Shown: in pieces, positions 44,871-54,160 of the stretch
How the letters are laid out: each line of letters starts with the position of its first letter
How positions within the stretch are numbered: position 1 is the stretch's first letter
Source: Microcystis wesenbergii NRERC-220
GTDB taxonomy: Bacteria > Cyanobacteriota > Cyanobacteriia > Cyanobacteriales > Microcystaceae
Direction of reading: 5' to 3'
DNA length: 64,000 bases
Assembly: GCF_032027425.1 (NCBI RefSeq)
Contig: NZ_JAVSJA010000001.1
Span: forward strand, 3,546,001 to 3,610,000
Translations under genes and position numbers: made by a program
Notes under the pieces: generated by a model
Told to the model about the DNA's origin: nothing
What the model saw: the letters and a program-made list of their open reading frames with translations, nothing else
Database searches by the model: none

Positions 44871-45182
44871 ATGTTTGGACTAAGTGATTTAAAACAGACG
44901 AGAGTCTATCAAGAAGCACTGGCCGAAGGAGAAGAACGGGGTCTAGAACGGGGTCTAGAACGGGGTCTAGAACGGGGTCTAGAACGGGGTCTGCAAGAGG
45001 GGGAACGTCTGGTGGTGGAAAACCTGCTCCGAGTCCGTTTTGGTGAGTTAGACCCACCACTGCAAGCTATTATCAGCCGGATTTTACAACTGTCTCCGGA
45101 AGAATTTACTCCTTTACTTCTCCATTGTTCTAAGCAGGAACTCTTAAAGCGATTTCCCCCAGAAAAGTCGCGAGGAAATTGA
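44871..45182 (+). CDS. Stand-alone C-terminal domain of the Rpn-like protein, copy 2
   Basis: The second tandem copy, with the same 103-residue product as 44378-44689 and the same GAGGAA site. The near absence of differences between the copies points to a very recent duplication or ongoing gene conversion. It is followed by hairpins and the bidirectional terminator shared with the S-layer-like gene. Confidence 0.55.
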   Translation: MFGLSDLKQTRVYQEALAEGEERGLERGLERGLERGLERGLQEGERLVVENLLRVRFGELDPPLQAIISRILQLSPEEFTPLLLHCSKQELLKRFPPEKSRGN

Positions 45183-45282
45183 AGCTATCACCCCCCTTAT
45201 CAAGGGGGGAAGGGGGGATCGGCACCCCCCTTATCAAGGGTAGGGTTAATTCATGAATTAACCCTACTATAACCCACTAGGG

Positions 45283-45331
45283 AAGGGAGGGAGACCCTCC
45301 CTTTATCGTTCCAGGGTTCTACCCTGGAACG
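45283..45331 (+). terminator. Two strong hairpins downstream of the Rpn array
   Basis: AAGGGAGGG / CCCTCCCTT (loop AGA) at 45283-45303 is followed by TATC. CGTTCCAGGGT / ACCCTGGAACG (loop TCT) is at 45307-45331. They probably end transcription from the Rpn array, although the T-runs are weak. Confidence 0.55.
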
Positions 45332-45334
45332 AAA

Positions 45335-45366
45335 AAAGACCATCCTGAAAAAGGATGGCCTTTTAT
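45335..45366. terminator. Bidirectional rho-independent terminator
   Basis: Stem CCATCCT / AGGATGG (45340-45346 / 45352-45358). It is followed on the plus strand by CCTTTTAT and on the minus strand by GTCTTTTTTC. It serves the minus-strand S-layer-like gene, whose stop is at 45401, and the plus-strand array. Confidence 0.75.
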
Positions 45367-45400
45367 AATAGTCAACTCGGATTCGTCTGCTTACTGGAAA

Positions 45401-47428
45401 TTAAGCGACGATAGTAAAGTTGCCGCCACTTAAACCCCCCGCCAAAGTGAGCGCATTCGTACTTTCCGCAATAAGAATAGAACCAGCCCCGAAGTTACCA
45501 TCAGCATCGTAGAACAACTTGTTGATAGTTGTGTCGTAACCAAAGCGCACATTGCTCAAGTTAGCACCAGCAAGGTTTCCTGTGTTATCCACGAGGATTG
45601 TATTAGCACTGTTAGTTGCACCCGCTACAGCACTAACCGTCAAGGTGGCTCCCACTGCCGGAGCGCCGGCAAAGGCGGCATTACTTAGGGCGAATATATC
45701 GTTATTATTTGCTTCTGTCTTGAAGTCCTTGACCGTCACGGCACTGGTGGCGATGGCTTTATTCAAGACGAACTGGTCATTACCACCGTTACCAGTTAGT
45801 TGATCAGTACCACCGCCACCAGTAAGGGTGTCGTTCTTTTCACCGCCTTTCAGGACATCGGCTAATGCACCACCAGTAATCTTGAAGGAACCATTGGTTT
45901 CAAGGGTACCATTAAAGGTTAAGGTTTTGGTGGTGAAGGAAGAAGCATCAACAGTTAAAGTTGCACCACTTGCCACAAGCGTGTCCTTAGTGTCGATTGT
46001 GGTGTTAGCGGCGGTGTCTTCTTTAAAGATAATCGTCTCAACGTTGGTAACACCATTAAGAGCAGCAGCAGTGGCTCCAACTTTAACAGTTAAGGTGTCA
46101 CTGCCCTCGTTTCCATTGAGGTTAACACCATTAATCTGATCTACTTCTGCCGTCAAGGTGAAGGTGTCATCGCTTTTGCCGCCGACAATCTGTTTTATAT
46201 CACTGTTTTTGCCCAGATTCAGGGTCAGTTTCCCAGTAAAGTCAGTGGCATCCAGTCGATTAGTCCCGTCAAATACATCGATCTTGCCGTCAATGGTTAG
46301 GTTCTTGTCCCCAGTAATGACGAAGTTGCTCTGGGTTTGATTGAGTTGAAGGGTATTCAGGGTTGTATCAGCGTTAGACAGGACACTGTCAGCTTTAACG
46401 ACTAGGTTGACCTTGCTTTTATCATTTAAGTTGGCCGCGATCGAGGCACCGGCAGTTGTCCCGTTCAGGTTAACGGTGAGATCCTTGCCAAGTACACCGA
46501 CACCCTCTTGTAGGGTGAGATTGCTGGCGTAACCAGCCACAAGATCAATGGCGTAGTTGTTAGCATCCTTGATTATTAAATCACCTTTGACCACCTGTAC
46601 TTGTTTGGCTTTGCTAATGCCTGCCAGTGCGACGGAAGCATTAGCAGCACCAGAGAATTGGATGGTCTCGATGTTTTCGATGGCTGGCTTGACATCCAGA
46701 ACAATCTGGGCGGTCAGCACGTCGTTGTCACTGGTGCTAGGGTCTTGAATGAAACTACCTTCCAAGAATGTCAAAGCACTAACCTTATCATTGGCTGTAC
46801 TGAGAAACTTACCTTCGGGAGCGACTTTGCTGTTAGCGGCAGCTGTCAGTACGGCTCCATTATCTAGCAAGGTGAAGGTAGTGCCTGTGCCACCACCGAT
46901 AATGTCAATGATCGCCTGATTGATGGCTGCTTCAGCATCGGCAACGCTCTCGTCGGTGAAAGTCACCGTGTCGATGATTTGCGATGAGGTGGCAAATAGG
47001 GAAGGGGTGAAAGGAATGCTCGCATTAACAGCTTCTTGGGTAAATTGCAGAGCTATGTCAGCACGATTCTGAAGGGTGGTGAAGTCGGTTCCTTGCGCTC
47101 CTTGGGCCACTGCGAGGACAAATTCCGCCACTGCTTCGGGAGAGCTATCCTGTTCAAGAACTCCTAACCAGAACTCTAGTCCTGCCTCATCGGCATCACG
47201 ACCAAAGGCGTTCTGATAAATTTCATTAATAAATGCTGCTGGGTCGCCTAGGGTGGGGGCCGCCAAGAAGGGGTAAAGGGCTTTAGCCTCTGGGGAGGCA
47301 CCGAACTGGGCTGCTATCTCCTCTATGGTTACATCTTGGCTCTGCCAAAAGGTAAGACCTGCGGGATCAGGGGAACGGTTGAAGTAGATGACGTACAAGC
47401 CGACGATGGAATTTTGATCTACAGTCAT
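45401..47428 (-). CDS. DUF4214 and RTX-repeat S-layer-like secreted protein
   Basis: A 675-residue acidic protein without a classical signal peptide. The N-terminal about 150 residues carry DUF4214 repeats (LYVIYFNRSPDPAGLTFWQ, IYQNAFGRDADEAGLEFWLG). The middle is a long threonine/asparagine-rich beta-repeat region. Calcium-binding RTX nonapeptides lie near residue 525 (GGEKNDTLTGGGGTDQLTGN). The C terminus NALTLAGGLSGGNFTIVA fits type I secretion. This architecture is typical of cyanobacterial S-layer or surface RTX proteins. A good promoter, a GAGGAG ribosome-binding site and a strong terminator suggest high expression. Confidence 0.85.
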   Translation of the reverse strand: MTVDQNSIVGLYVIYFNRSPDPAGLTFWQSQDVTIEEIAAQFGASPEAKALYPFLAAPTLGDPAAFINEIYQNAFGRDADEAGLEFWLGVLEQDSSPEAVAEFVLAVAQGAQGTDFTTLQNRADIALQFTQEAVNASIPFTPSLFATSSQIIDTVTFTDESVADAEAAINQAIIDIIGGGTGTTFTLLDNGAVLTAAANSKVAPEGKFLSTANDKVSALTFLEGSFIQDPSTSDNDVLTAQIVLDVKPAIENIETIQFSGAANASVALAGISKAKQVQVVKGDLIIKDANNYAIDLVAGYASNLTLQEGVGVLGKDLTVNLNGTTAGASIAANLNDKSKVNLVVKADSVLSNADTTLNTLQLNQTQSNFVITGDKNLTIDGKIDVFDGTNRLDATDFTGKLTLNLGKNSDIKQIVGGKSDDTFTLTAEVDQINGVNLNGNEGSDTLTVKVGATAAALNGVTNVETIIFKEDTAANTTIDTKDTLVASGATLTVDASSFTTKTLTFNGTLETNGSFKITGGALADVLKGGEKNDTLTGGGGTDQLTGNGGNDQFVLNKAIATSAVTVKDFKTEANNNDIFALSNAAFAGAPAVGATLTVSAVAGATNSANTILVDNTGNLAGANLSNVRFGYDTTINKLFYDADGNFGAGSILIAESTNALTLAGGLSGGNFTIVA

Positions 47429-47481
47429 AATTTATTTTTCACTCCTCGAACAAAGTAAAAAGCTGTTCACACATGGCACAT

Positions 47482-47510
47482 ATACTAGCATAGATGACCT
47501 CAATTATCAA
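47482..47510 (-). promoter_or_regulatory. Sigma-70 type promoter of the S-layer-like gene
   Basis: On the minus strand, -35 TTGATA (47505-47510) and -10 TAGTAT (47482-47487) have exact 17-bp spacing. They lie about 55 bp upstream of the ATG, with GAGGAG at 47442-47447 as ribosome-binding site. Confidence 0.55.
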
Positions 47511-47519
47511 GCTATGGCA

Positions 47520-47924
47520 AAATTTTTTTTTGTGGGAGTAGTTTCAGTCAAGGTCTTCTACCGTCGGTAATCATCCCTGAAAACTGACCCCCGACCAGAT
47601 TGAGTGGATTCTTTAAGACTTAACTTTAATATCCCCAACCCTCAGAGTACACCCTAATTCACCTTGATTTGGCCATTCGGTTACAATATTTAAACTGTCT
47701 TAGTTTATCCACATATACCCATAGGTTAGGCCGACTTCCTCGGTCAATTTTGCTGGGGCAATTTGTCCAACCCTAGCAATCTTATCGTCACTGCTGCTGG
47801 AATTTGGCCGAGATTTTTCCGTGCTGCTAATCTATCTGTGTTAGGGGGAGCGGAAACAAATCTAAAAATGTCTAGTCTGGAGTCTATCGAACTCTTTTCT
47901 GATTCTGAAGGTTTAATTTTTTGG
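47520..47924. other. Non-coding, probably degenerate stretch
   Basis: About 400 bp between the S-layer-like promoter and the IS200/IS605 end fragment. No intact frame or recognisable gene remnant was found. Confidence 0.4.
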
Positions 47925-48150
47925 TTCTAAAACCTGACGGGCTATTGTCGAGAGAGGAGAAAACTTGCCGCTCTGTCACCACAGGGCAGCAAACGTCCTG
48001 TTCGGGGAAACTTTATCAGAAAAAAACGGTCTTAACAGCGATGCCATCCCAGCCTGATGGTACAGGAACCTGTAAGATGGGATTGGTAGCCACTAAGCTA
48101 AGACGCATTTAAAGCGCTTATTCTTAAGATTAGCCGAATCTCCCCCAATC
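47925..48150 (+). mobile_element. Right-end fragment of an IS200/IS605-type element (omega-RNA region)
   Basis: The stretch with CCGCTCTGTCACCACAGGGC, GTAAGATGG-G, AGCCACTAAGCTAAGACGC and the short hairpin region CTTATTCTTAAGATTAGCCG resembles the conserved 3' end of cyanobacterial tnpB genes. There it overlaps the omega RNA and the right-end hairpin. No tnpB coding region is left upstream. The match is from memory of such ends, so it is tentative. The 63-codon frame through it is not a gene. Confidence 0.42.
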
Positions 48151-48221
48151 CCTTTACTGTTGCCTCTTGCAAGAGTGCCTCTTGCCTCGTCTCAACAAGC
48201 AATTTAAATGCTTAACAGCTT

Positions 48222-49886
48222 ATGACTATCGAAACTTACTATCCCCATCTAAATGTCAAGCATTTGCTTGATAAAATTCGCCAAGAAGCCCTGCGTCAAA
48301 ATCTGCACCTTGGGGTTCCCTCAGCACCATTACCACCACCACCGGCAGCGACAAGGGAATTAGTCCTGAAGGGGGATTTTGATCGGGAAGCAATTAATAA
48401 TCAAATCGATTATATAGAGGGATTTATCAAAACAGCCGAGTCAAGAGCGGCAGTGCGTAACCAACTGCCAGAGAAATTTGGACGTTTCCCCTGGTTATTA
48501 TTTAAACCCTTGCAAGCTCTGGCTTTAAAGATTCTCAATACCATATTTCGCGATCAAAGGGAAGTGAACTTCAATCTGGCCAGTGCCTTGCGAGAATGCC
48601 TACAATTAAATCGACAGTTATTATCAGAGGTGGAAAGTTTGCGATCGCAATCCCAGCGAGATTTAGAGAATTTAATGGCGGTTAGTCAGAGTTTATCTGG
48701 TTACAGCCAAGCGGTGGAGAAAAATCTGGTCAATAATACCCAAAATCTACAGGAAAAACTGCATAATCTTGACCAAAAATGGCAGGAGCGGCAGCAGCAA
48801 AATCAAGATGAACTCCAAGGAGAAATCCAGGAACTTGAGCGAGAGATGCAAAGCCAAATCGAGCAACTGGCTCAAAAGGGGGATAGGATCGCTAATCAAA
48901 TTCAAGAGGAGCTGCAAAGCCAAATCGAGCAACTAGATCAAAAGCGCGATCGGATCGCTAATCAAATTCAAGAGGGACTGCAAAGCCAAATCCACCACCT
49001 CGATCGAGAATTGGATCAGAAGACCGAGCAATTGCAGGAGTATCTAGAAAGCCAAATTAAAGATAGTAATGAGAAGAATTTTCAAAATAGCCATTATTTA
49101 AAGATAGATTTACTCCAACAAAAGCGATTAATTAATAAGTTTTTAGAAGCGACAGCAGGATCGGAAGGTGGCTCTTCGAGTGAACCAGCGCAAATTTTTG
49201 CTGGAGAGTTAGATCATTCTCTAGATGCTTTTTACTTCGCTTTTGAGGAGCATTTTCGCGGCAGTCGCGAGGAAATTAATAGGAGATTAGAAGTATATCT
49301 TCCCCGACTCAGAGAAGCACAAATTGCTCCGGGAGACTCGCTGATTTTAGATTTAGGTTGTGGTCGGGGAGAGTGGTTAGAGCTTTTGCGAGATAATGGT
49401 TACAGAGCCAGAGGTATCGATCTAAACCGAGTCGTCATTGAACAATGTCAAAGTCGAGGATTAGAGGTTTTAGAAGGGGATGTTATCGCTTATTTGCAAT
49501 CAATGCCAGATGACAGCGTGGCGGTAATCACGGGATTTCATATTATTGAACATCTACCCTTTGAAATATTAGTTAAGCTATTAAATGAAGCATTTCGAGT
49601 GCTGCGTCATCGAGGTTTGGTTATCTTTGAGACTCCCAATCCTGCTAATGTTTTAGTGGGCAGTTGTAATTTTTACTTCGATCCAACCCACCGCAATCCT
49701 CTACCCAGTTTAATGACTCAATTCCTAGTGCAATACTGCGGTTTTGCTGAGGTAGAAATTCTGAATTTAAACCCTTCTGATGGATTCAAAGCTGATGAAG
49801 GAAATGAATTAGATGAGTTATCTAAACAGTTTAATCAGTATTTTTATGGTCCAATGGATTATGCTGTTATTGGTTATAAACTATAA
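48222..49886 (+). CDS. Methyltransferase with long coiled coil, possible glycan chain-length terminator
   Basis: A 554-residue protein. The N-terminal about 130 residues are helical. Residues about 160-310 form a long coiled coil with roughly 22-residue repeats (LQSQIEQLDQKRDRIANQIQ). A class I methyltransferase follows: LILDLGCGRGEWLELL near 375, VITGFHIIEHLPFE near 440, RHRGLVIFETPNPAN near 463. Methyltransferase plus coiled coil in a glycan cluster resembles WbdD-type chain terminators, where the coiled coil sets polymer length, although domain order differs. It lies 20 bp before two glycosyltransferases in the same direction. Confidence 0.8.
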   Translation: MTIETYYPHLNVKHLLDKIRQEALRQNLHLGVPSAPLPPPPAATRELVLKGDFDREAINNQIDYIEGFIKTAESRAAVRNQLPEKFGRFPWLLFKPLQALALKILNTIFRDQREVNFNLASALRECLQLNRQLLSEVESLRSQSQRDLENLMAVSQSLSGYSQAVEKNLVNNTQNLQEKLHNLDQKWQERQQQNQDELQGEIQELEREMQSQIEQLAQKGDRIANQIQEELQSQIEQLDQKRDRIANQIQEGLQSQIHHLDRELDQKTEQLQEYLESQIKDSNEKNFQNSHYLKIDLLQQKRLINKFLEATAGSEGGSSSEPAQIFAGELDHSLDAFYFAFEEHFRGSREEINRRLEVYLPRLREAQIAPGDSLILDLGCGRGEWLELLRDNGYRARGIDLNRVVIEQCQSRGLEVLEGDVIAYLQSMPDDSVAVITGFHIIEHLPFEILVKLLNEAFRVLRHRGLVIFETPNPANVLVGSCNFYFDPTHRNPLPSLMTQFLVQYCGFAEVEILNLNPSDGFKADEGNELDELSKQFNQYFYGPMDYAVIGYKL

Positions 49887-49906
49887 TTAATCACGAGTAA
49901 GTATTC

Positions 49907-50950
49907 ATGAGAGTTATTATTACAACAACACAGGTTCCTTTTGTCTATGGCGGTGCGGAAATTCACGCTCAGGAATTATGTAAGGCTTTAGAATTGGCAG
50001 GCCATGAAGCGGAAATAGTCGCTATTCCCTTTCAAACCTATCCCCTAGAAAGAATTTTAGACACAATGTTAGTCTGTCGCTTATTAGATTTGACTAGCGC
50101 CAATGGCAGAAATATTGATCGATTAATTGGCTTAAAATTCCCAGCTTATTTAATTCCTCATCCCCGAAAAGTTCTCTGGATTCTGCATCAACACCGACAA
50201 GCGTATGAACTATGGGGTAATCCCTATGGCGGTTTAGATTTAAGTGCCAATGGCTTACAAATTCGTGAAAATATTATCCGGGCAGATAATAATGTTTTTG
50301 CTGAAACTCATAACATATTTAGCAATTCTAAAAATGTGGCAAGAAGGCTAAAAACCTATAATAATGTTGATTCGATACCCCTTTATCATCCTCCCCAGAA
50401 TGCTGATTTTTTTCAATGTCAACCAGAAGAAGGTTATCTATTCTTCCCTAGTCGGATCAATCCCTTGAAACGTCAAGAGTTAATCCTTGAGGCTTTAGCC
50501 TTGACTAAAAACCCTGTCAAAGTGATTTTTGCTGGTCAACCAGAAGGAGATTTTGGTGACATTCTAGAGGAAAAAGTTAAGCAGTTGGATATTGCTGAAA
50601 AAGTGGTATTTTTAGGGAGAATTAGTAACGAGGAAAAACTCGATTATTATGCCAGATCCCTAGCAGTGCTTTATCCTCCCTTTGAGGAAGATTACGGTTA
50701 CGTTACCCTAGAAGGAATGTTAGCTTCTAAACCAGTGATTACCTGCCAAGATTCGGGAGGACCCCTAGAATTTATTCGTCATCGCGAAACCGGTTTAATT
50801 GTGGAACCTAAGGCAATGGCCATAGCAGAGGCCATGGACGAAATGTGGGAAAATCGGGATTGGGCGGCAAAATTAGGTAAATCTGCCAGTGAATACTACA
50901 AAAGTCTTGATATTACTTGGTCAAACGTTATCAAAAAACTACTCGCATGA
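49907..50950 (+). CDS. GT4-family glycosyltransferase
   Basis: A 347-residue GT-B enzyme. The N terminus is TQVPFVYGGAEIHAQELCKALELAGHEAEIV, a donor/acceptor binding loop typical of GT4. FFPSRINPLKRQELILEAL lies near 180. The donor-site motif is YPPFEEDYGYVTLEGMLASKPVI near 265. It starts 20 bp after the coiled-coil methyltransferase and overlaps the next gene as ATGA. The three genes 48222-52242 form one operon. Confidence 0.9.
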   Translation: MRVIITTTQVPFVYGGAEIHAQELCKALELAGHEAEIVAIPFQTYPLERILDTMLVCRLLDLTSANGRNIDRLIGLKFPAYLIPHPRKVLWILHQHRQAYELWGNPYGGLDLSANGLQIRENIIRADNNVFAETHNIFSNSKNVARRLKTYNNVDSIPLYHPPQNADFFQCQPEEGYLFFPSRINPLKRQELILEALALTKNPVKVIFAGQPEGDFGDILEEKVKQLDIAEKVVFLGRISNEEKLDYYARSLAVLYPPFEEDYGYVTLEGMLASKPVITCQDSGGPLEFIRHRETGLIVEPKAMAIAEAMDEMWENRDWAAKLGKSASEYYKSLDITWSNVIKKLLA

Positions 50951-52242
50951 AAATTAATTGGTTTTCTCCTTTACCTCCCGCTAAAACTGGTATCGCTGAT
51001 TACATGACTTGTATCTTGCCAGCTTTGATTAAAAATTGTCAGTTAGAACTATGGACTAATCAAAAAATTTACGATCGAGAACTAAAGAACTATGTCAAAG
51101 TTAATTCTTACCATAGAGATAACATAATCTGGTCAAAAATTAACCAAGCAGACATAAATGTTTATCATATTGGTAATAACCCAGATTTTCATGAGGATAT
51201 CTGGAGAATTAGTTGTCAATGCCCCGGTATAGTTGTCCTTCATGATTTAAAGCTACAGGATTTTTTTAGTGAAATTGCTAGAATCAATAATGATCGAGAT
51301 ATCTATCTTAATCAAATGCTCTATTACTATGGAATGGAAGGAAAAATAGCCGCAGAAATGTGGTGGAATCGAGAAGTATCTATGCAATTTATGGCCGATA
51401 ATTATCCCCTGACACCTTTAGCTTTAAAAAATGCTATTGGGGTGATTACTCACAGTCAGGAAGGTTATCGTAAGTTTCAGCAAGAAAATGCGCTTCTTAC
51501 TGCTTATTTTCCCCTACCCTATCCTAGATGCGATTTGTCATCAAATTACGAATTGCAGAAAAATCGGGATTTTTATCAATTAATTGTTTTTGGCCATATT
51601 GGAAAAAATAGATGTGTTGATATGATCCTGGATGCTTTAGCTAGTTTTTCCCAAAAACAAGCTTTTCGGTTAGACATTTATGGAGAAGTATGGGATAGTA
51701 ATTATCTCGTTCAAAAAATTAATAGCTTAAATTTAAATAATTTAGTAACCTTGCATGGTTTTGTCACGGAAGCCAAATTAGAAACCGCCTTAGCTGATGC
51801 AGATTTAGCAATCAATTTACGTTATCCTACTATGGGAGAAGCATCCGTCAGTCAGCTGCAGATTTGGAGCCATGGTTTGCCAAGTTTAGTGACTAAAATA
51901 GGTTGGTATAGTGAGTTGCCGGAAAATACCGTAGGTTATGTGACTGTTGGCAACGAAATCGCCGATTTACACCAACATTTCTCTCAATTTCTTCATGATA
52001 CGCAATTATATCAGACCATTGGTAAAAATGGTCAAACTTGGCTAGAAAATAATCACTCTCCCGAATCCTACGCTAAAGCCTTGGTGGATTTCGCTCGGGA
52101 AGCCTGTCAACAAAGATATCGTTATGCGGCCAATTATTTTATCGAAAAAGTAGGCAAAGAAATTAGTTATTGGAATGATGACAAAATCTCGGATTTAGAG
52201 CTAAAATCCCTAGCGGAAACCATTCATTTTCTAACCAGCTAA
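50947..52242 (+). CDS. GT-B glycosyltransferase
   Basis: A 431-residue glycosyltransferase starting at the ATG at 50947 (MKINWFSPLPPAKTGIADYM), whose ATGA overlaps the previous stop. An upstream in-frame start is less likely. Motifs are NVYHIGNNPDFH, PGIVVLHDLKLQDFF, IVFGHIGKNRCVDMILDAL near 210, and TMGEASVSQLQIWSHGLPSLV (donor region). Its stop overlaps the stop of the convergent PhzF-like gene by 4 bp. Confidence 0.87.
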   Translation: MKINWFSPLPPAKTGIADYMTCILPALIKNCQLELWTNQKIYDRELKNYVKVNSYHRDNIIWSKINQADINVYHIGNNPDFHEDIWRISCQCPGIVVLHDLKLQDFFSEIARINNDRDIYLNQMLYYYGMEGKIAAEMWWNREVSMQFMADNYPLTPLALKNAIGVITHSQEGYRKFQQENALLTAYFPLPYPRCDLSSNYELQKNRDFYQLIVFGHIGKNRCVDMILDALASFSQKQAFRLDIYGEVWDSNYLVQKINSLNLNNLVTLHGFVTEAKLETALADADLAINLRYPTMGEASVSQLQIWSHGLPSLVTKIGWYSELPENTVGYVTVGNEIADLHQHFSQFLHDTQLYQTIGKNGQTWLENNHSPESYAKALVDFAREACQQRYRYAANYFIEKVGKEISYWNDDKISDLELKSLAETIHFLTS

Positions 52243-53201
52243 AGTGTTTCCCCATCGGGAATTATCATCTTGCCTTGGCAGACTAGAACTGATGCACCAC
52301 CCACAGAAACTTCCGTAATTTCACGGTTGTTTTTCTGAAACTTTAATTGTATAATGCTGGGTCTGTCCATTTCCACCCCTTGGATTATCGTCCATTGATT
52401 CATCCCTTCCCTAGAAGATTCTAAGGCCCCTAGGTAGCCCGCTAAAGCGGCCACAGCCGAACCGGTGGCGGGATCTTCCATAACTCCCAAACCGGGGGCA
52501 AACATTCGGCCATAAATACGAGATTGGGGTGATTCTGGGTCAAAACAGCAGACAAAAAGGGAATTAGCGGGGGATTGTCCCAATAATGATGACCAGAGAC
52601 TTAGATTTAGTTTTATTTTCCCTAAAATATCGCGGTTTCTAACGGGGATGAATAAAAAAGGAAGACCACAGGAAAAGGCGCGAGGGGGATAACCGGGTAA
52701 GAAATCGGCAACGCTTAGGGAAAGAATCGCCGCTAAATCATCGAGAGCATAATTATCCGCCACTAATTCTGGCAATTGTGCCACTTTTAACTCACTATAG
52801 ACGGGTTTTTCCCCCTCCATGAGAATTTTTACCGGTACTAAACCGACTCCTTCCTCCAGATAAATCGTGGTTTCTTGGTGGGGGGGAATAGCACCGATTA
52901 GGGCTAAAATATAGGCTGTGCCGACGGTAGGATGGCCCGCAAAGGGTAATTCGGTACTGGGGGTGAAAATCCGGACTTTTTTAGTGCCTTGGGGCGTTTC
53001 TGGCGGAAAAACAAAGACTGTCTCTGAGAAGTTAAATTCGGCGGCGATTTTTTGCATCTGGGTGCGGGTTAATCCGGATGCTTCCGGAAAAACCGCCAGG
53101 GGATTACCGCCAAAAATGCGATCGCTAAAAACATCGGCGGTATAGTAGGAATAGGTAGGCACGCGGGGGATAGGGCAACAGTTATCGGAGAATTTTTTCA
53201 T
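52239..53201 (-). CDS. PhzF family isomerase-like protein
   Basis: A 320-residue protein of the PhzF/diaminopimelate-epimerase fold. It has the N-terminal [21 protein letters not shown], the catalytic Glu in [25 protein letters not shown] near 100, and [17 protein letters not shown] near 240. Family enzymes catalyse isomerisation; the substrate of non-phenazine members is mostly unknown. The length is normal. It is convergent with the glycosyltransferase and marks the right edge of the glycan region. Confidence 0.9.
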   Translation of the reverse strand: MKKFSDNCCPIPRVPTYSYYTADVFSDRIFGGNPLAVFPEASGLTRTQMQKIAAEFNFSETVFVFPPETPQGTKKVRIFTPSTELPFAGHPTVGTAYILALIGAIPPHQETTIYLEEGVGLVPVKILMEGEKPVYSELKVAQLPELVADNYALDDLAAILSLSVADFLPGYPPRAFSCGLPFLFIPVRNRDILGKIKLNLSLWSSLLGQSPANSLFVCCFDPESPQSRIYGRMFAPGLGVMEDPATGSAVAALAGYLGALESSREGMNQWTIIQGVEMDRPSIIQLKFQKNNREITEVSVGGASVLVCQGKMIIPDGETL

Positions 53202-53387
53202 CTTACACCTATTTTCACCCGTGACCGCCCCCGGTTGTCTGTCTAGGGATAGATACTCCTTGTCAGTCCTGTTAGTCTCTGTTTATTAAGAAATAATTAA
53301 AATACAGAGTTTTTCCTAAAGATAAGGTATGTCTTGATAGGGCATCGTCTCGGAGTCTCCTCATAACTGCTATAGGCTCTACTACTT

Positions 53388-53627
53388 AGGGTTTGCTGAA
53401 AAAGCTTTTCCTGGGGGCAGGGTGTGGCCCCCCCAACCCCCCCGACATCGGGGGGGTGGGGTGTGGGGTGTGGGGTTTTATCGATTTTCAGGTGGTCAAC
53501 TACCTAATTTTCAGGGAAAAAGTCCTGGAATTTTCCCCCCGATCCCCGCAATGGCTGGCACTTTTTGAGGGGAAAAAAGTCCAAAAGTCTTATCCAACAA
53601 GGTTTTTAGATTTATTCAGCAGACCCT
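53388..53627 (+). mobile_element. MITE-A copy 3 (240 bp)
   Basis: The ends are AGGGTTTGCTGAA and the complement of AGGGTCTGCTGAA, with the direct repeat ACTT at 53384-53387 and 53628-53631. The length is identical to copy 1 and it lacks the nested hairpin. Its right end forms part of the stop codon of the next minus-strand gene; the pre-insertion sequence would have given the same stop. Confidence 0.87.
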
Positions 53628-54099
53628 ACTTATTCGGTTCTAATCTGGCTAATAAACTGACTAACTTATCTCTGACGGAATTGTGAGTGTATTCGTCTTC
53701 AGGGTGAGGTTTTTGATTGGGTTGTTGAAAATAGGGACGTTCTCCGTATAATTGTCCCCATTTCACATCGACTCGGTGTACTAATTCATAGAGTAATTCT
53801 TGATTGTCTAAAATTTCTTCTAGGATTAACTGTAAAGCTTGAACGGGATTATCTAAATTTTGACTGACTTTTGTTAATTCTTCATCGACGATAAGCTGTA
53901 AAATTATCTGCAAAGCTCCCGAAGAATCCCCTAAATTAGCGGCAATAAATTGTTTAATCTCTGTGGTAACTTGCACCAATTTAGGTACGGGAGATTCCCC
54001 TTTGAGGAAATCCGCCCCCTCTTGAGCGATAAAATCTGCTAGGGTAAACTCGCGCCTTTCGATGATATCTTGGGAAAAATCCGGTTCTTCAGGGGTCAT
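53626..54099 (-). CDS. Conserved cyanobacterial protein of unknown function
   Basis: A 157-residue acidic, helical, cytoplasmic protein (DIIERREFTLADFIAQEGADFLKG, VTTEIKQFIAANLGDSSGALQIILQ, QELLYELVHRVDVKWGQLYGERP). No domain was recognised. It is divergent from pepP with a gap of about 60 bp. The TAG stop straddles the end of MITE-A copy 3, but the encoded end (LEPNK) is unchanged by the insertion. Confidence 0.7.
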   Translation of the reverse strand: MTPEEPDFSQDIIERREFTLADFIAQEGADFLKGESPVPKLVQVTTEIKQFIAANLGDSSGALQIILQLIVDEELTKVSQNLDNPVQALQLILEEILDNQELLYELVHRVDVKWGQLYGERPYFQQPNQKPHPEDEYTHNSVRDKLVSLLARLEPNK

Positions 54100-54160
54100 A
54101 AATTAAAAAGATTAGCGATAATAGACTCTAAGACTTATTGTGACATTTTTAGGAATATCT

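Larger units (their letters stand above)
44168..45270 (+). repeat. 493-bp tandem duplication of the Rpn C-terminal region
   Basis: Two full 493-bp units (44168-44660 and 44661-45153) plus a partial third are essentially identical. Each unit starts with TTCCCCCAGAAAAGTCGCGA, holds a palindromic spacer, then repeats the ribosome-binding site, ATG and C-terminal domain of the gene at 43333. Compared with the parent gene, each copy has four extra 12-bp units (GAACGGGGTCTA). The array probably arose by recombination at the 35-bp sequence shared by hinge and gene end, followed by amplification. Confidence 0.88.

Noticed and set aside
45401-47428. Classical RTX toxin/hemolysin
   Set aside because: Only a couple of RTX repeats, plus DUF4214 repeats and a long beta-repeat body; a surface/S-layer-like protein fits better.
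47921-48112. 63-codon frame with Cys and Lys residues
   Set aside because: It follows a sequence resembling an IS200/IS605 right end; no protein similarity expected.
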